In this document: in pieces, positions 1 to 9,392 of the stretch | How positions within the stretch are numbered: the first letter of the stretch is position 1 | Layout of the letters: each line of letters starts with the position of its first letter | DNA from: CAIQQQ01 sp037445025 | GTDB lineage: Bacteria; Pseudomonadota; Alphaproteobacteria; Acetobacterales; Acetobacteraceae | Direction: 5' to 3' | Length of the DNA: 64,000 nucleotides | NCBI GenBank assembly: GCA_037445025.1 | Contig: JBBILI010000017.1 | Span: forward strand, 38,101-102,100 | Translations under genes and position numbers: made by a program | Notes under the pieces: model-generated | Databases searched by the model: none | What the model was told of the DNA's origin: nothing | What the model saw: the letters and a program-made list of their open reading frames with translations, nothing else

Positions 1-2202
1 GGCGGCATAGTCGAACGGGCTGGCCACCGCCACCCGGATCGCGGGGCTCGCCAGATGCGAGGCGCCGACGCGCCCTTCGGCGATCCCCCACGCCGCCTCC
101 TGGTCGGCCTCGCCGGTGTCGCGCAAGGTGGCGGAGGTGATCAGCACGCCATGCGCCGGCTGGGCGAGGGTGGTGGCGAAGGGGATGGTGGGATCGAGCC
201 AATGCCGGTGCACCCCCACATCCCGATCACCGTCCGAACGGCGATCAAGCCGCAGGAACATCACATGGGTGGGGCGGGTGCCGGGCTCGGGCGCGAACTC
301 GGCCGCTGCCTGCAGCATCGCCATCCAGGCGACGAGTGAATCAATCGCGCGGCGCTTCAGCGTGCGGCAAGCCGCCTCGATGCGGTTGCGCATCGCGGTG
401 TCCATGTCTTCCGCCTCGTCCTCCAACCGTGCCGCGAGCCGCTCATGCAGCGTCTTCAAGGGCGCGACGATGCGGCCAAGGGCACGCGACAGGGTCAGCG
501 CCGCCATCGGCAGCTCGTCCATGGCGGGATGCAGGTCGCACTCCATCACCCCCGGACCCGGATCGCCGTCGCCGCCCATACGCGCCAGCACCTGCCTGCG
601 CACGGCGGCGAGCAGCGCCTCGGTCGGGTTGGGGCGGCCGGGCTCGGCCAGGAGTTCGGGGGCCGCGCCGCCAAGGCGCGCATTCCAGCCGGGGGCGGGC
701 AGGGCGTGGGCCGCCTGCAGCGCTGCCTCCAGCGGCGTCATCAGATCGTCGCGCGCGGCGACCAGCTCCTCGAATCGCCGGCGCAGGCCGCGGGCGCGGG
801 AACGTCCGCCCTCGGCACCGAGCAGCCAGCGCCGCAGCTCGGCCGCCTCGATGCCGGAGAGCTCGGCGGAGAACGCGCTGTCGGCGGCGTCGAACAAATG
901 ATGGCCTTCGTCGAACACGTAGCGCACCGGCACCGAGCTGTCGTCGATCCCGCCCCAGGCCGCCTGCGCCATCACCAGCGCATGGTTGGCCACCACCAGA
1001 TCCGCCCCCCGGGCACGCCTGATGGTGTGTTCGACGAAGCATTTCCGCCAATGCGGGCACGCCGCATGGATGCACTCGCCGCGCCGGTCGGCGAGACCCG
1101 CCGTCACTCCCTGGCCGAACACCTCGGCAAACCAGCCCGGCAGATCGCCGCCCTGCACGTCGCCATCGGCGGTGCGCTGCGCCCAGCGCGCGATCAGCCC
1201 GAGCGGAATGACCGATTGCGGCATGGCCCCGCCATTGGCGCCGCCCACGGCATCCTCCAGGTTGAGCAGGCAGAGATAGTTCTCCCGCCCCTTGCGCACC
1301 ACCACACGCCGGCGCCGCTCGGCCTCGTCGGGGTAGAGCCGCGCCAGTTCGCCGTCGATCTGGCGTTGCAGATGCCTGGTGTAGGTGGCGATCCACACCG
1401 CCCCCTTGTTGCGCTCCGCCCACAGGCTGGCCGGCGCGATGTAGCCCAGTGTCTTGCCGGTGCCGGTGCCGGCTTCGGCGAGGACCATATGCGGGCTGCC
1501 GCGCGTCTCGCGAGGGGCGAAGGCGGCGGCGGCGGCGCTGGCATAGTCGGCCTGGCCCGGGCGCTGCTCCGCCTGCGCGCCGAGCATGGCGGCAAGCCGG
1601 GTGCGGGCCTCCGCGCCGCTCACCGGCAGCGAGGACGGGGCAGGGGGCACCGCCTCGTCCTCCCATTCCGGCAGACGTTTCCACACGCGCAGCGAGTCGG
1701 CGTTGGATTTCGCGTTGGGCTGGCCGAGCGCTGCCAGCACGAACGGCGTCCAGCCCCAGCCCACCTCGCCCATCCGCGCGGCAAGCCCGGCCGCATCACG
1801 CTGCGCCGGCAGGTCGCGTGCCGCCTGCAGATGCGCCAGCAGCGCGCGGGCGATCTCAGGCAGGCTGCCGGCCAGGGCCGTCACCGACGGTGGTTTCAGG
1901 TCGAGCGCCACGGCGAGCCCCAGCGGCGTCGGCGCCGCAGCGCGGGCGGGGTGAACGAAGGCGAACAGCTCCAGCAGATCCAACGCCGGCAGCGACCGCA
2001 GCCCGAGCCGCCGCAGCGTGGCCGGCGCATGCACCAGCATCGGCGGGCGCGCCTTGCGCAGCATCGTCGCCGCCTCGGGGGCCGTGAGATCGAGCAATTC
2101 GCCATCGGCGGTGAGGACCTGCGCACGCCCCACCCGCGCCACGACGGACAGGGTCCGCGGCAGCAGGATCGCGGGCAACACCGGCGCGGTAAAACCTGTC
2201 AT
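1..2202 (-). CDS. ATP-dependent DNA helicase, DinG/XPD-like (3' end beyond window)
   Basis: Superfamily 2 helicase of the DinG/Rad3/XPD type, expected to unwind DNA 5'-3' in repair. The frame is open for 734 codons from an ATG at 2202 to base 1, so the C-terminus lies outside. Visible motifs are Walker A GTGTGKT near residue 240, the DEAH-type box DEGHH near 430, and ITSATLRD near 690. Cysteines at YLC (about 310) and in CIHAACPHWRKC (about 376-387) fit the four ligands of the iron-sulfur cluster of this family. The first 200 residues match no domain I recognise. It is transcribed divergently from lysK, 61 bp away. Family is confident; the exact orthologue is not. Confidence 0.9.
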   Translation of the reverse strand, partial: MTGFTAPVLPAILLPRTLSVVARVGRAQVLTADGELLDLTAPEAATMLRKARPPMLVHAPATLRRLGLRSLPALDLLELFAFVHPARAAAPTPLGLAVALDLKPPSVTALAGSLPEIARALLAHLQAARDLPAQRDAAGLAARMGEVGWGWTPFVLAALGQPNAKSNADSLRVWKRLPEWEDEAVPPAPSSLPVSGAEARTRLAAMLGAQAEQRPGQADYASAAAAAFAPRETRGSPHMVLAEAGTGTGKTLGYIAPASLWAERNKGAVWIATYTRHLQRQIDGELARLYPDEAERRRRVVVRKGRENYLCLLNLEDAVGGANGGAMPQSVIPLGLIARWAQRTADGDVQGGDLPGWFAEVFGQGVTAGLADRRGECIHAACPHWRKCFVEHTIRRARGADLVVANHALVMAQAAWGGIDDSSVPVRYVFDEGHHLFDAADSAFSAELSGIEAAELRRWLLGAEGGRSRARGLRRRFEELVAARDDLMTPLEAALQAAHALPAPGWNARLGGAAPELLAEPGRPNPTEALLAAVRRQVLARMGGDGDPGPGVMECDLHPAMDELPMAALTLSRALGRIVAPLKTLHERLAARLEDEAEDMDTAMRNRIEAACRTLKRRAIDSLVAWMAMLQAAAEFAPEPGTRPTHVMFLRLDRRSDGDRDVGVHRHWLDPTIPFATTLAQPAHGVLITSATLRDTGEADQEAAWGIAEGRVGASHLASPAIRVAVASPFDYAA

Positions 2203-2263
2203 GACGAAGCTATAATCGGCCGAAGCGATTGACCAAGCCATCCCCCATTTCTAGCTTCACCCC

Positions 2264-3856
2264 ATGCGTGAAACATTGAGCAACACGGGCCTTGCCGTGC
2301 TCCCGAAATCCTGGCCGTTCGAGGAGGCACAGAAGGTCGCCGCCCGGCTGCAAGCGGCCGGCCGCGGCGCGGCGCTGTTCGAGACCGGCTACGGCCCCTC
2401 CGGCCTGCCGCATATCGGCACTTTCGGTGAGGTCGCCCGCACCTCCTGGGTGCGCCACGCCTTCACCACGCTCACCGGCCTGCCCTCGCGCCTGCTCGCC
2501 TTCAGCGACGACATGGACGGCCTGCGCAAGGTGCCGGACAATGTGCCCAACCGCGAGATGCTGGCGCAGTTCATCGGCCAGCCACTGACCCGCGTGCCAG
2601 ACCCGTTCGGCACGCATGACAGCTTCGGTGCCCACAACAACGCCGAGCTGCAACGCTTCCTCGACGGGTTCGGCTTCGACTACGAATTCGCCTCCTCCAC
2701 CGACTATTACCGCTCCGGCCGGTTCGACCCGATGCTGCGCCACATGCTGGCCCTGCACGAGGAGGTGGTGGCGGTGATCCTGCCCACACTCGGCGCCGAA
2801 CGGGCCGCCACCTACTCGCCGTTCCTGCCCATCCATCCCCGCACCGGCCAGGTGATGCAGGTGAAGGTGGACAAGGTGGACGCCGATGCCGGCACCATCG
2901 CCTGGCGCGACCCGGCCGATGACCGGTTCTACGAAACCCTCGTCACCGGCGGCGCCTGCAAGCTGCAATGGAAGGCCGACTGGGCGATGCGCTGGGCGGC
3001 GCTGGGCGTGGATTACGAGATGTCCGGCAAGGACCTCATCGACTCCGTGCGCCTCTCCGGCCGGATCTGCCGCATCCTCGGCTGCCCGCCACCGGAAGGC
3101 TTCACCTACGAGCTGTTCCTCGACGAGAACGCCCAGAAGATCAGCAAAAGCAAGGGCAACGGCCTCAGCGTGGACGAATGGCTGCGCTACGCCCCGCCGG
3201 AGAGCCTCGCCCAGTTCATGTTCAACCAGCCGCAGCGCGCCAAGCGGCTGTATTTCGACGTCATTCCCAGGGCGGTCGACGAATATGTCGCCAATGCCGG
3301 CAAGGCGCTGACGCAGGACGAGGCGGCCGCCATGGTCAACCCGGCCTGGCACATCCATGCCGGCCACGTGCCGCAATCCGCCGCCAGCCCGCTGTCCTTC
3401 GCCATGCTGCTCAACCTCGCCAGCGTGGTGAACGCCGAGACGCCGGAGCTGCTGTGGGGCTTCATCCGCCGCTATTCGCCGGGCGCCACCGCCGCTGATA
3501 TGCCGTTCCTGGCGAAGCTGGTCGATTGCGCCATCGCCTACTACCAGGACATCGTCCGCCCCACGAAAATATTCCGCGACCCCGACGCCACCGAGCGCGC
3601 CGCCCTGGCCGATCTCGCGGACAGCCTGCGCGCGCTGCCGGCCGACACGCCGGCCGAAGATCTGCAGACACTGCTGTACGATGTCGGCAAGCGCCATCCT
3701 TTCGCCGAGCTGCGGGCCTGGTTCGCCTGTCTCTATCAGGTGTTGCTCGGCCAGCAGGAAGGCCCGCGCTTCGGCCAGTTCATCGCCCTTTACGGCGTGA
3801 CCGAGACCGTGGCCCTGATCGACACCGCCCTGGCCCGCGCCGCCGTTCCGGCCTAG
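2264..3856 (+). CDS. lysK: Lysine--tRNA ligase, class I
   Basis: Charges tRNA-Lys with lysine in the cytoplasm. The 530-residue protein is the archaeal-type class I enzyme common in Alphaproteobacteria, not the class II LysS. The HIGH-like motif reads GPSGLPHIGTFGE near residues 44-56 and the KMSKS-like loop reads KISKSKGNG near 291-299, both diagnostic for the class I fold. Length is normal. The gene ends 9 bp before an MprF-like gene that needs lysyl-tRNA if its synthase domain is active, so the pairing may be functional (inference). Confidence 0.96.
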   Translation: MRETLSNTGLAVLPKSWPFEEAQKVAARLQAAGRGAALFETGYGPSGLPHIGTFGEVARTSWVRHAFTTLTGLPSRLLAFSDDMDGLRKVPDNVPNREMLAQFIGQPLTRVPDPFGTHDSFGAHNNAELQRFLDGFGFDYEFASSTDYYRSGRFDPMLRHMLALHEEVVAVILPTLGAERAATYSPFLPIHPRTGQVMQVKVDKVDADAGTIAWRDPADDRFYETLVTGGACKLQWKADWAMRWAALGVDYEMSGKDLIDSVRLSGRICRILGCPPPEGFTYELFLDENAQKISKSKGNGLSVDEWLRYAPPESLAQFMFNQPQRAKRLYFDVIPRAVDEYVANAGKALTQDEAAAMVNPAWHIHAGHVPQSAASPLSFAMLLNLASVVNAETPELLWGFIRRYSPGATAADMPFLAKLVDCAIAYYQDIVRPTKIFRDPDATERAALADLADSLRALPADTPAEDLQTLLYDVGKRHPFAELRAWFACLYQVLLGQQEGPRFGQFIALYGVTETVALIDTALARAAVPA

Positions 3857-3865
3857 GCTGCGATC

Positions 3866-5896
3866 ATGGGACGTCTGCAGAAGATCCTTCGCCATGTGCC
3901 GGCACTGCTGGGCGTTCTGTTGCTCTGCGGGGCGGTCTATGTGGTGCAGCGGGAGTTCCGCCACCTCAAGATCGCCGACATCGCCGTGGCGCTGGATGCC
4001 ATTCCCCACCGCGCCCTGATCATCTCGTTCATCTTCACCGTGCTGTCCTACGGCGTGCTCACCTTCTACGACCGGCTCGGCACCATCTATGCCGGCAACG
4101 TGGTGAGCTACGGGCGCGTCGCCTTCGCCTCGTTCTGTGCCTATGCGCTGTCGCACAATCTGGGCTTCGCCGCGGTCTCGGGGGCTGCGGTCCGCTACCG
4201 GCTCTACGCGCATTGGGGGCTGACGCCGCTGCAGATCGGCAAGGTGGTGGCGTTCTGCTCGCTCACCTTCGGCCTGGGCGCCATGGTGCTGGGCGGTGTG
4301 GTGCTGTTCACCGAGCCCAAGGCCGTGCCGTTCTTCGGCAATCAACTGCCGGTGCTGCTGATGTACGGCATCGGTGCGCTGATGTGGGGCCTGGTGGCCG
4401 GCTACGTGGCGCTGGCGCGGTTTCTCGGCGTGTTCACCCTGTTCGGCCACCAGGTGGAGCTGCCGAACTGGAAGATGGCCATCCTGCAGGTGCTGCTCGC
4501 CACTGTCGACGTCGCGGTGACGGCGGCGATCATGCACGCGCTGCTGCCGCCGGCGCCGGGGCTGAACTATCTGCGCTTCCTCGGCGTCTATCTCGCCTCC
4601 TACACCGCGGGCCTCGCCGCCAACGTGCCCGGCGGCCTCGGTGTGTTCGACACAGCGCTGCTCGTGGGCCTGTCGCCTTACCTGGAGCCGCCGCAGATCA
4701 TCGGCGCCATCGTCGTGTTCCGGCTGTACTACTACATCATTCCGCTGTTCCTGGCGGGGTCGCTGTTCACCGGCAACGAGGTGCTGCTGCGCGGCCGCGG
4801 CTTTCTCTCCAGTGCGGTGAAGTTTGGCGGGCTGCAGGAGCTGACACCGGATTTCGCCGTCACCGCCGCCACCGGCGCCGTCGCCCTGTGCGGCCTGCTG
4901 CTGCTGTGCATCGGCGTCATCGAGCCGCGGCCGGATTTCTCCTGGATCGACCCCGACTTCGCCGATGTGGCCGAGACCGCCGGCCAGTTCATCCCCTCGC
5001 TGATCGGCGCGGCCCTGCTGGTGCTGGCGATCAAGATGGCGCAGCGCGTGGCGCTGGCCTGGGGTGCCACCATCTTTCTGCTGCTGCTGGCCGCAGCCTA
5101 TACCGTGGCGCAGGGCGAGCGCGTCTGGGTGCCGTGCGTGCTGAGCTTCACCGCCCTGCTGATCGCGCCGTTCCGCAGCGCCTTCTACCGCCGCGCCCAG
5201 GTGTTCAGCGGCCGGATGGAGACCGGCGTGGCGCTGCCGCTGCTGTGCTTCAGCGGCTGCGTGCTGGCGCTGGCCGCCTTCGAGCCGCATGTGCGCTGGC
5301 TGGAGAACGACACCTGGTGGGGCGTGATCCTGTCGCCGGATGTGCCGAACTCGCTGCGCGCTTCGGTCGCGTTCACGGTGGTGATCGGCGGCGTGGCGCT
5401 GGCGCGGCTGCTGCACCCCGGCAAGGTGCATCCGCAGCTCTGGTCGGCCGACAGCCGGCTGCGCTACGCGGCCCTGGGCGCGATGCCGCCGGCCGAGGCG
5501 GACGGCGTGGTGTGGGGCGAGGCCGACCGCGCCGCCATTCCCTATCGCCATGTCGGCGGCGTGCTGCTGGCCTTGGGCGACCCCGCCGGCGCCTCCACCG
5601 ACTGCGCCTCCGCCATCTGGCGGCTGCGCGATCTCGCCGCCCAGGAAGGACTCGACCCCGCGATCTGGGGTGCCGGGCCCGCGATGCTCAAGATCTACGC
5701 CGATCTCGGCCTGTCACCGGTCCGCATCGGGCCGGACGGCGCGCCGGTCCCGTCGGATCAGGACACCGGCGGCACCGGCGGGCACTACCTCGTCTGCAAG
5801 GCGGAGCGCCACCTGCAGACCCTGCTGCCGCTGCTGCCGGCGCTGGCGGCGCATGACGCTGCGGAGTCCGGCGCTACGCCGGCCTGCACGGAATGA
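3866..5896 (+). CDS. MprF-like membrane protein with shortened C-terminal domain
   Basis: A 676-residue polytopic membrane protein with the flippase/UPF0104 fold of MprF: many hydrophobic helices from residue 10 to about 530. In full MprF the C-terminal DUF2156 domain transfers lysine or alanine from tRNA to phosphatidylglycerol. Here the end begins like that domain (GGVLLALGDPAG, then YADLGLSPVRIG near 610-625) but stops about 50 residues later, so the second half of a normal DUF2156 domain appears missing. It directly follows lysK. Its 3' end overlaps the convergent MaoC gene by 23 bp. It could be an active flippase with a dead synthase, or a lineage-specific short form. Confidence 0.8.
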   Translation: MGRLQKILRHVPALLGVLLLCGAVYVVQREFRHLKIADIAVALDAIPHRALIISFIFTVLSYGVLTFYDRLGTIYAGNVVSYGRVAFASFCAYALSHNLGFAAVSGAAVRYRLYAHWGLTPLQIGKVVAFCSLTFGLGAMVLGGVVLFTEPKAVPFFGNQLPVLLMYGIGALMWGLVAGYVALARFLGVFTLFGHQVELPNWKMAILQVLLATVDVAVTAAIMHALLPPAPGLNYLRFLGVYLASYTAGLAANVPGGLGVFDTALLVGLSPYLEPPQIIGAIVVFRLYYYIIPLFLAGSLFTGNEVLLRGRGFLSSAVKFGGLQELTPDFAVTAATGAVALCGLLLLCIGVIEPRPDFSWIDPDFADVAETAGQFIPSLIGAALLVLAIKMAQRVALAWGATIFLLLLAAAYTVAQGERVWVPCVLSFTALLIAPFRSAFYRRAQVFSGRMETGVALPLLCFSGCVLALAAFEPHVRWLENDTWWGVILSPDVPNSLRASVAFTVVIGGVALARLLHPGKVHPQLWSADSRLRYAALGAMPPAEADGVVWGEADRAAIPYRHVGGVLLALGDPAGASTDCASAIWRLRDLAAQEGLDPAIWGAGPAMLKIYADLGLSPVRIGPDGAPVPSDQDTGGTGGHYLVCKAERHLQTLLPLLPALAAHDAAESGATPACTE

Positions 5897-6320
5897 CGAT
5901 ATTGGCCGTGACCACCTGAACCGCCGTGCCGTCCTGTCGCGTGGTGACGGTGCGCAGCTTGGCGATGCCGCGATCCGGCCGCGACCGGCTCAGCCGCATT
6001 TCGATGATCTCGCTGGTGGCGGATAGCGCATCGCCCGGCCGCACCGGCACCGGCCAGGAGATCGCGTCGATCCCGGCCCCCACCATGCCGCCGGCCACGC
6101 GCGGGCTGGCGCCGTCGATCAGCAGCCGCATGGTCACCGACGCGGTGTGCCAGCCGGAGGCGACGAGCTCGCCGAAGATGCTCGATGCCGCCAGCGTCTC
6201 GTCGACATGGGCGGGCTGCGGATCGAATTCCGTGCCGAACTGCTTGATCCGCTCGGCGGTCATCAGGATGGGGCCTGCGGTGAAGGTCTGCCCCACGCTG
6301 AGATCCTCGAAATACTGCAT
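5874..6320 (-). CDS. MaoC-family (R)-hydratase/dehydratase-like protein
   Basis: A 148-residue single hot-dog domain related to (R)-specific enoyl-CoA hydratases. It starts MQYFEDLSVGQTF. The region AERIKQFGTEFDPQPAHVD (about residues 22-40) carries the Asp and His of the hydratase motif, followed by ASGWHTASVTMRLL. Start chosen at 6320 because GGAGGA lies 6 nt upstream, inside the end of the MATE gene; an upstream in-frame ATG at 6326 touches the Shine-Dalgarno and is unlikely. The MATE stop is 2 bp upstream, so the two are probably co-transcribed. The acyl-CoA substrate cannot be told from sequence. Confidence 0.88.
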   Translation of the reverse strand: MQYFEDLSVGQTFTAGPILMTAERIKQFGTEFDPQPAHVDETLAASSIFGELVASGWHTASVTMRLLIDGASPRVAGGMVGAGIDAISWPVPVRPGDALSATSEIIEMRLSRSRPDRGIAKLRTVTTRQDGTAVQVVTANIVIPCRPA

Positions 6321-6322
6321 CG

Positions 6323-7702
6323 TCATCTCCTCCCGAACCACGCGCCGGCCGCGACGGCTGCGGCAATGACGCCACCATAGGTGGTCAAGGCAAGCCCCAG
6401 CGCCAGGAACAGGCCCGGCAGGCCCCAGCCCAGCGACAGCGCCATCGCCCCGCCGCCCACACCCACAGCCAGCCGCAGCAGGCCCGACACCACCGGCCAC
6501 AGCAGCCGTCCCGCGCCCTGGGAGGCGAAATACAAGGCAAGGCCGAGGCCGAACATGCCGTAGAACGGCCCGACCCAGCGCAGATACTGCGCGCCGGCGG
6601 CGAGCATCGCCGGATCATGCCCGAACAGGCCGAGCCACGCCTCCGGCCAGAGCGCGGCCACGAGCCCGATGACCTCGCACAGCACCGTGGCGATGGCCGC
6701 CCCGATCCAGGCCGCCCGCAGCGCGCGGGCGCGCAATCCCGCGCCCACGCAGGTTCCCACGATCGCCACCAGCGGACCGCCGATGCCGAACACCAGCGGC
6801 ACCAGCAGATATTCCAACCGGTTGCCGGTGCCGAACCCGGCCACGGCCGCCGGCGACACGTGGCCGACCTCGATGGTAGCGAAGCTGATGATGAAATAGG
6901 TCTGCAGCGTCACCACCATGCCGACCAGCCCCACCCGCAGGATTTCGCGAAAATACGGCCAGTGCGGCCGCGCCAGACGCAGCCCCACGCCGATCCGCCC
7001 GCCCAGCAAGGCGCGCAGCAGCACCAGCCCGCCGACGAGATAGTAGATCAGCAGCGCCACGCCGCCGCCGGCCACACCCATCGCCGGGATCGGGCCGATG
7101 CCGAAGATCAGGCACGGCGACAGCGGCACCAGACATGCCACACCGCCGATGATCACATTGGCCGGCAACGCCATGTTGCCGGTGCCGCGCACCACGCTGG
7201 CCAGCCCGTTGAACAGCCACAGCAGCACCGCGCCGCCGAAGGCGATGTTGGAGTAGATCAGCGCCGCATCGAGCGATGCCCCGCGCATGCCCAGCGCCCG
7301 GTACAGCGCCGGCCCCGCCAGCAGCATCGCCGCCGTGAAGGCCAGGCCGAAGCCCGCGTTGATCAGCAGCGCGTGCATCACCAGCGCGTCCGCCTCGTCA
7401 CGCCGCCGCCGCCCGAGCGCGCGGGCGATGGCCGAAGAGATGCCGCCGCCCATGGCCCCGGCCGACATCATCGTCATCAGCATATAGCCGGGAAACGCCG
7501 CCGACAGACCGGCCAGGGCATCGGTGCCGAGTTTGCCCACGAAATAGGTCTCGATCAGGCCGGAGGCGGCCTGCGCCAGCATCACCGCCATGTTGGGAAG
7601 TGCCAGGCGCAGCAGCAGCGGCAGCAGCGGGGCCTCGAGCAGGCTGCGGGTGCGGGCGCTGATCGCAGCAGGGGCCGCGGTTGTCGTTGTATTTCCGTGC
7701 AT
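6323..7702 (-). CDS. MATE-family efflux transporter
   Basis: A 459-residue inner-membrane antiporter with about twelve hydrophobic segments in two similar halves (SLLEAPLLPLLLRLALPNMA at the N-terminus and PHWPYFREILRVGLVG at the start of the second half), as in MATE drug/cation antiporters. It is divergent from a MarR-type gene and shares its operator, which predicts repression relieved by a toxic ligand (inference from organisation). ATG at 7702 was chosen; a GTG two codons upstream (7708) is possible. The coding sequence opens with Met-His-Gly because it begins inside the operator palindrome. Confidence 0.92.
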   Translation of the reverse strand: MHGNTTTTAAPAAISARTRSLLEAPLLPLLLRLALPNMAVMLAQAASGLIETYFVGKLGTDALAGLSAAFPGYMLMTMMSAGAMGGGISSAIARALGRRRRDEADALVMHALLINAGFGLAFTAAMLLAGPALYRALGMRGASLDAALIYSNIAFGGAVLLWLFNGLASVVRGTGNMALPANVIIGGVACLVPLSPCLIFGIGPIPAMGVAGGGVALLIYYLVGGLVLLRALLGGRIGVGLRLARPHWPYFREILRVGLVGMVVTLQTYFIISFATIEVGHVSPAAVAGFGTGNRLEYLLVPLVFGIGGPLVAIVGTCVGAGLRARALRAAWIGAAIATVLCEVIGLVAALWPEAWLGLFGHDPAMLAAGAQYLRWVGPFYGMFGLGLALYFASQGAGRLLWPVVSGLLRLAVGVGGGAMALSLGWGLPGLFLALGLALTTYGGVIAAAVAAGAWFGRR

Positions 7703-7740
7703 ACGCACTTATAAGCGTGCGTATGCACGGAACACAAGCT
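7681..7740. promoter_or_regulatory. Divergent MATE/marR promoter-operator with 16-bp perfect inverted repeat
   Basis: Arms TTCCGTGCATACGCAC (7693-7708) and its exact complement (7717-7732) flank an 8-bp AT-rich centre. The centre gives TATAAG on both strands (7710-7715 forward; 7713-7708 reverse). TTGTAT at 7687-7692 lies 17 bp before the forward -10. Both ATG codons (7702 reverse, 7723 forward) fall inside the palindrome. With the -10 only 8 nt from the marR ATG and no Shine-Dalgarno, the transcript would be leaderless or nearly so. MarR binding here would block both genes (inference). Confidence 0.75.
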
Positions 7741-8145
7741 TGCAATGCCCACGCCCTGCGCCAGGCCGCCCGCCATGTCAGTGCGCTGTACGATCAGGCG
7801 CTGGCGCCCTATGGGCTGCGCAGCACGCAGTTCTCCGTGCTGGCCCGTCTGGCCGCGACCGGTCCCTGGAGCATGCAGGTGCTGGCGACGAAACTGGTGA
7901 TGGACCGCACCACGCTTGCCCGCGCGGTGCAGCCGCTGGAGCGCGACAGGCTGGTGATCCAGTCCGCTGACCCCTTGGATCGGCGGATCCGTCTGCTGTC
8001 GCTGACCGAGGCGGGGGCCGCGCGTCACAAGGCGGCGCTGGAGGGCTGGCGCGTCGCGCAGGCGCGGTATGAGGCGGCGATCGGGGAGGAGCGGGCCGCC
8101 CGGCTGCGCGCCGAATGGCGCGACATCGCCGCGACGACGTTCTGA
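7723..8145 (+). CDS. MarR-family transcriptional regulator
   Basis: A 140-residue winged-helix repressor. SMQVLATKLVMDRTTLARAV (about residues 50-69) is the DNA-recognition helix region, and QSADPLDRRIRLLSLTEAG (about 83-101) is the MarR wing with its conserved D-x-R-DxR-like turn. It is divergent from the MATE exporter with only 20 bp between start codons and almost certainly controls it and itself through the palindrome at 7693-7732. The inducing ligand is unknown. Confidence 0.93.
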   Translation: MHGTQACNAHALRQAARHVSALYDQALAPYGLRSTQFSVLARLAATGPWSMQVLATKLVMDRTTLARAVQPLERDRLVIQSADPLDRRIRLLSLTEAGAARHKAALEGWRVAQARYEAAIGEERAARLRAEWRDIAATTF

Positions 8146-8256
8146 TCGGCCGGAGCCAGACCCGCGCCTGGAGGAATGTCCCCGGCACATCGCTGAAACC
8201 AAATTTTAACGGGTCTTCCCTATCCTTCGAGACAACCACACTCGGAGCGAGTCCTC

Positions 8257-9276
8257 ATGCCATTCACCACCACGCCATGCATTCTGCGTCGCCGGCGGGC
8301 CGTGCTCGGTCTTGCCGGCGCCGCGGTTGCCGCACTGTCCGCCCCCCATGTCGCCCGGGCGGCACCACGCCGGGTCCGATTTGGGCATAACAACACGGAT
8401 GATTCCCATTTCGGGCGCGGCGGCCAGGCCTTTGCGGACGCGGTGGCGGCTGATGACCGGCTGAAGGACGTCCTCAAGATCAGTGTCCTCGGCAACGCCC
8501 AGCTCGGCGACGACCTCGCCATGCTCGCCGGCTGCGCCAAGGGCACCATCGACGGCGCGCTGATTGGCAGTTCGCTGATCAGCAGCAGCGTCCCGGAGAT
8601 CGGGATCCTCAACGTCCCCTACGTGTTCGCCGATGTCGGCCACGCCCGCGCCGTGCTCGACGGCCCGATCGGGACCGCGTTTCTCACGTTCGCCCGCGCC
8701 AAGAGCCTCCCGGTTCTGGCCTGGGGCGAGAATGGCATGCGGCACATCACCTCCAACAAGCCGATCCGCAACGTGGCTGATCTGAAGGGCCTCAAGCTAC
8801 GTGTTCCGCAATCCACCATCATGCTGGACGGCATGCGCGCCCTTGGGGCCGATGCAGCACCACTCTCCTTCGGCCTGCTCCGTGGCGCGCTGCAGACGGG
8901 CGAGTTCCAGGCGCAGGAGAATGCGATCGCGGTGGTGGAGGCAGCAAAGCTGTATAAGGTCCAGAAATACCTCTGTCTAACGGGGCATATCTACGACGCG
9001 GTGGGCTTCATCGCCTCGCCCGACCTGCTCGAGGATCTCACCGAACCGCAGCAGGCAGCCCTGGCCGCGGCGGCGCGCAAAGGAGCCGCCATCACCCGCC
9101 AGGTTTCCGACGAAGCGGCGAGGAATGGCGTGGCACATCTCAAAACCCTGGGCATGACCGTGATCGACGATGTGGACATCGCCGGCTTCCAGGCCGCCGC
9201 ACGTCCCTACGCCGAAAGTCTCAAGCCCAGCTTCGGGGCAGAGCGCGTGGCGAGCCTGCTCGCCGCCGGGTCCTGA
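8257..9276 (+). CDS. TRAP transporter solute-binding protein, DctP family
   Basis: A 339-residue periplasmic binding protein. A twin-arginine leader (RRRRAVLGLAGAAVAALS, cleavage after VARA near residue 34) is followed by a DctP fold; LKGLKLRVPQSTIMLDGMRA near 180-200 carries the family's conserved Arg that clamps a carboxylate. GGAGCGAG lies 5 nt before the ATG. No TRAP membrane subunits (DctQ/DctM) lie nearby; the next gene is a chemoreceptor. It may therefore serve sensing, or a transporter encoded elsewhere. The ligand is probably an organic acid, by family only. Confidence 0.9.
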   Translation: MPFTTTPCILRRRRAVLGLAGAAVAALSAPHVARAAPRRVRFGHNNTDDSHFGRGGQAFADAVAADDRLKDVLKISVLGNAQLGDDLAMLAGCAKGTIDGALIGSSLISSSVPEIGILNVPYVFADVGHARAVLDGPIGTAFLTFARAKSLPVLAWGENGMRHITSNKPIRNVADLKGLKLRVPQSTIMLDGMRALGADAAPLSFGLLRGALQTGEFQAQENAIAVVEAAKLYKVQKYLCLTGHIYDAVGFIASPDLLEDLTEPQQAALAAAARKGAAITRQVSDEAARNGVAHLKTLGMTVIDDVDIAGFQAAARPYAESLKPSFGAERVASLLAAGS

Positions 9277-9392
9277 ACCATAGGGTTTCCGCGAAATCTT
9301 TGGCCATGACGTCCCCCGATGAAACGGCGCCTGGGGTCAGGGATGGAATCACTTGCCAGATGCCATCCCGCCCCGCCTGGAGATCTGCGCTC

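Noticed and set aside
445..2232. 595-codon plus-strand frame opposite the helicase
   Set aside because: The minus frame carries Walker A, DEGHH and iron-sulfur cysteines over the same bases; the plus frame has no domain.
2210..5551. 1113-codon minus-strand open frame opposite lysK and the MprF-like gene
   Set aside because: His/Gln/Gly/Arg-rich translation without any domain; it is the antisense shadow of two well-supported plus-strand genes in GC-rich DNA.
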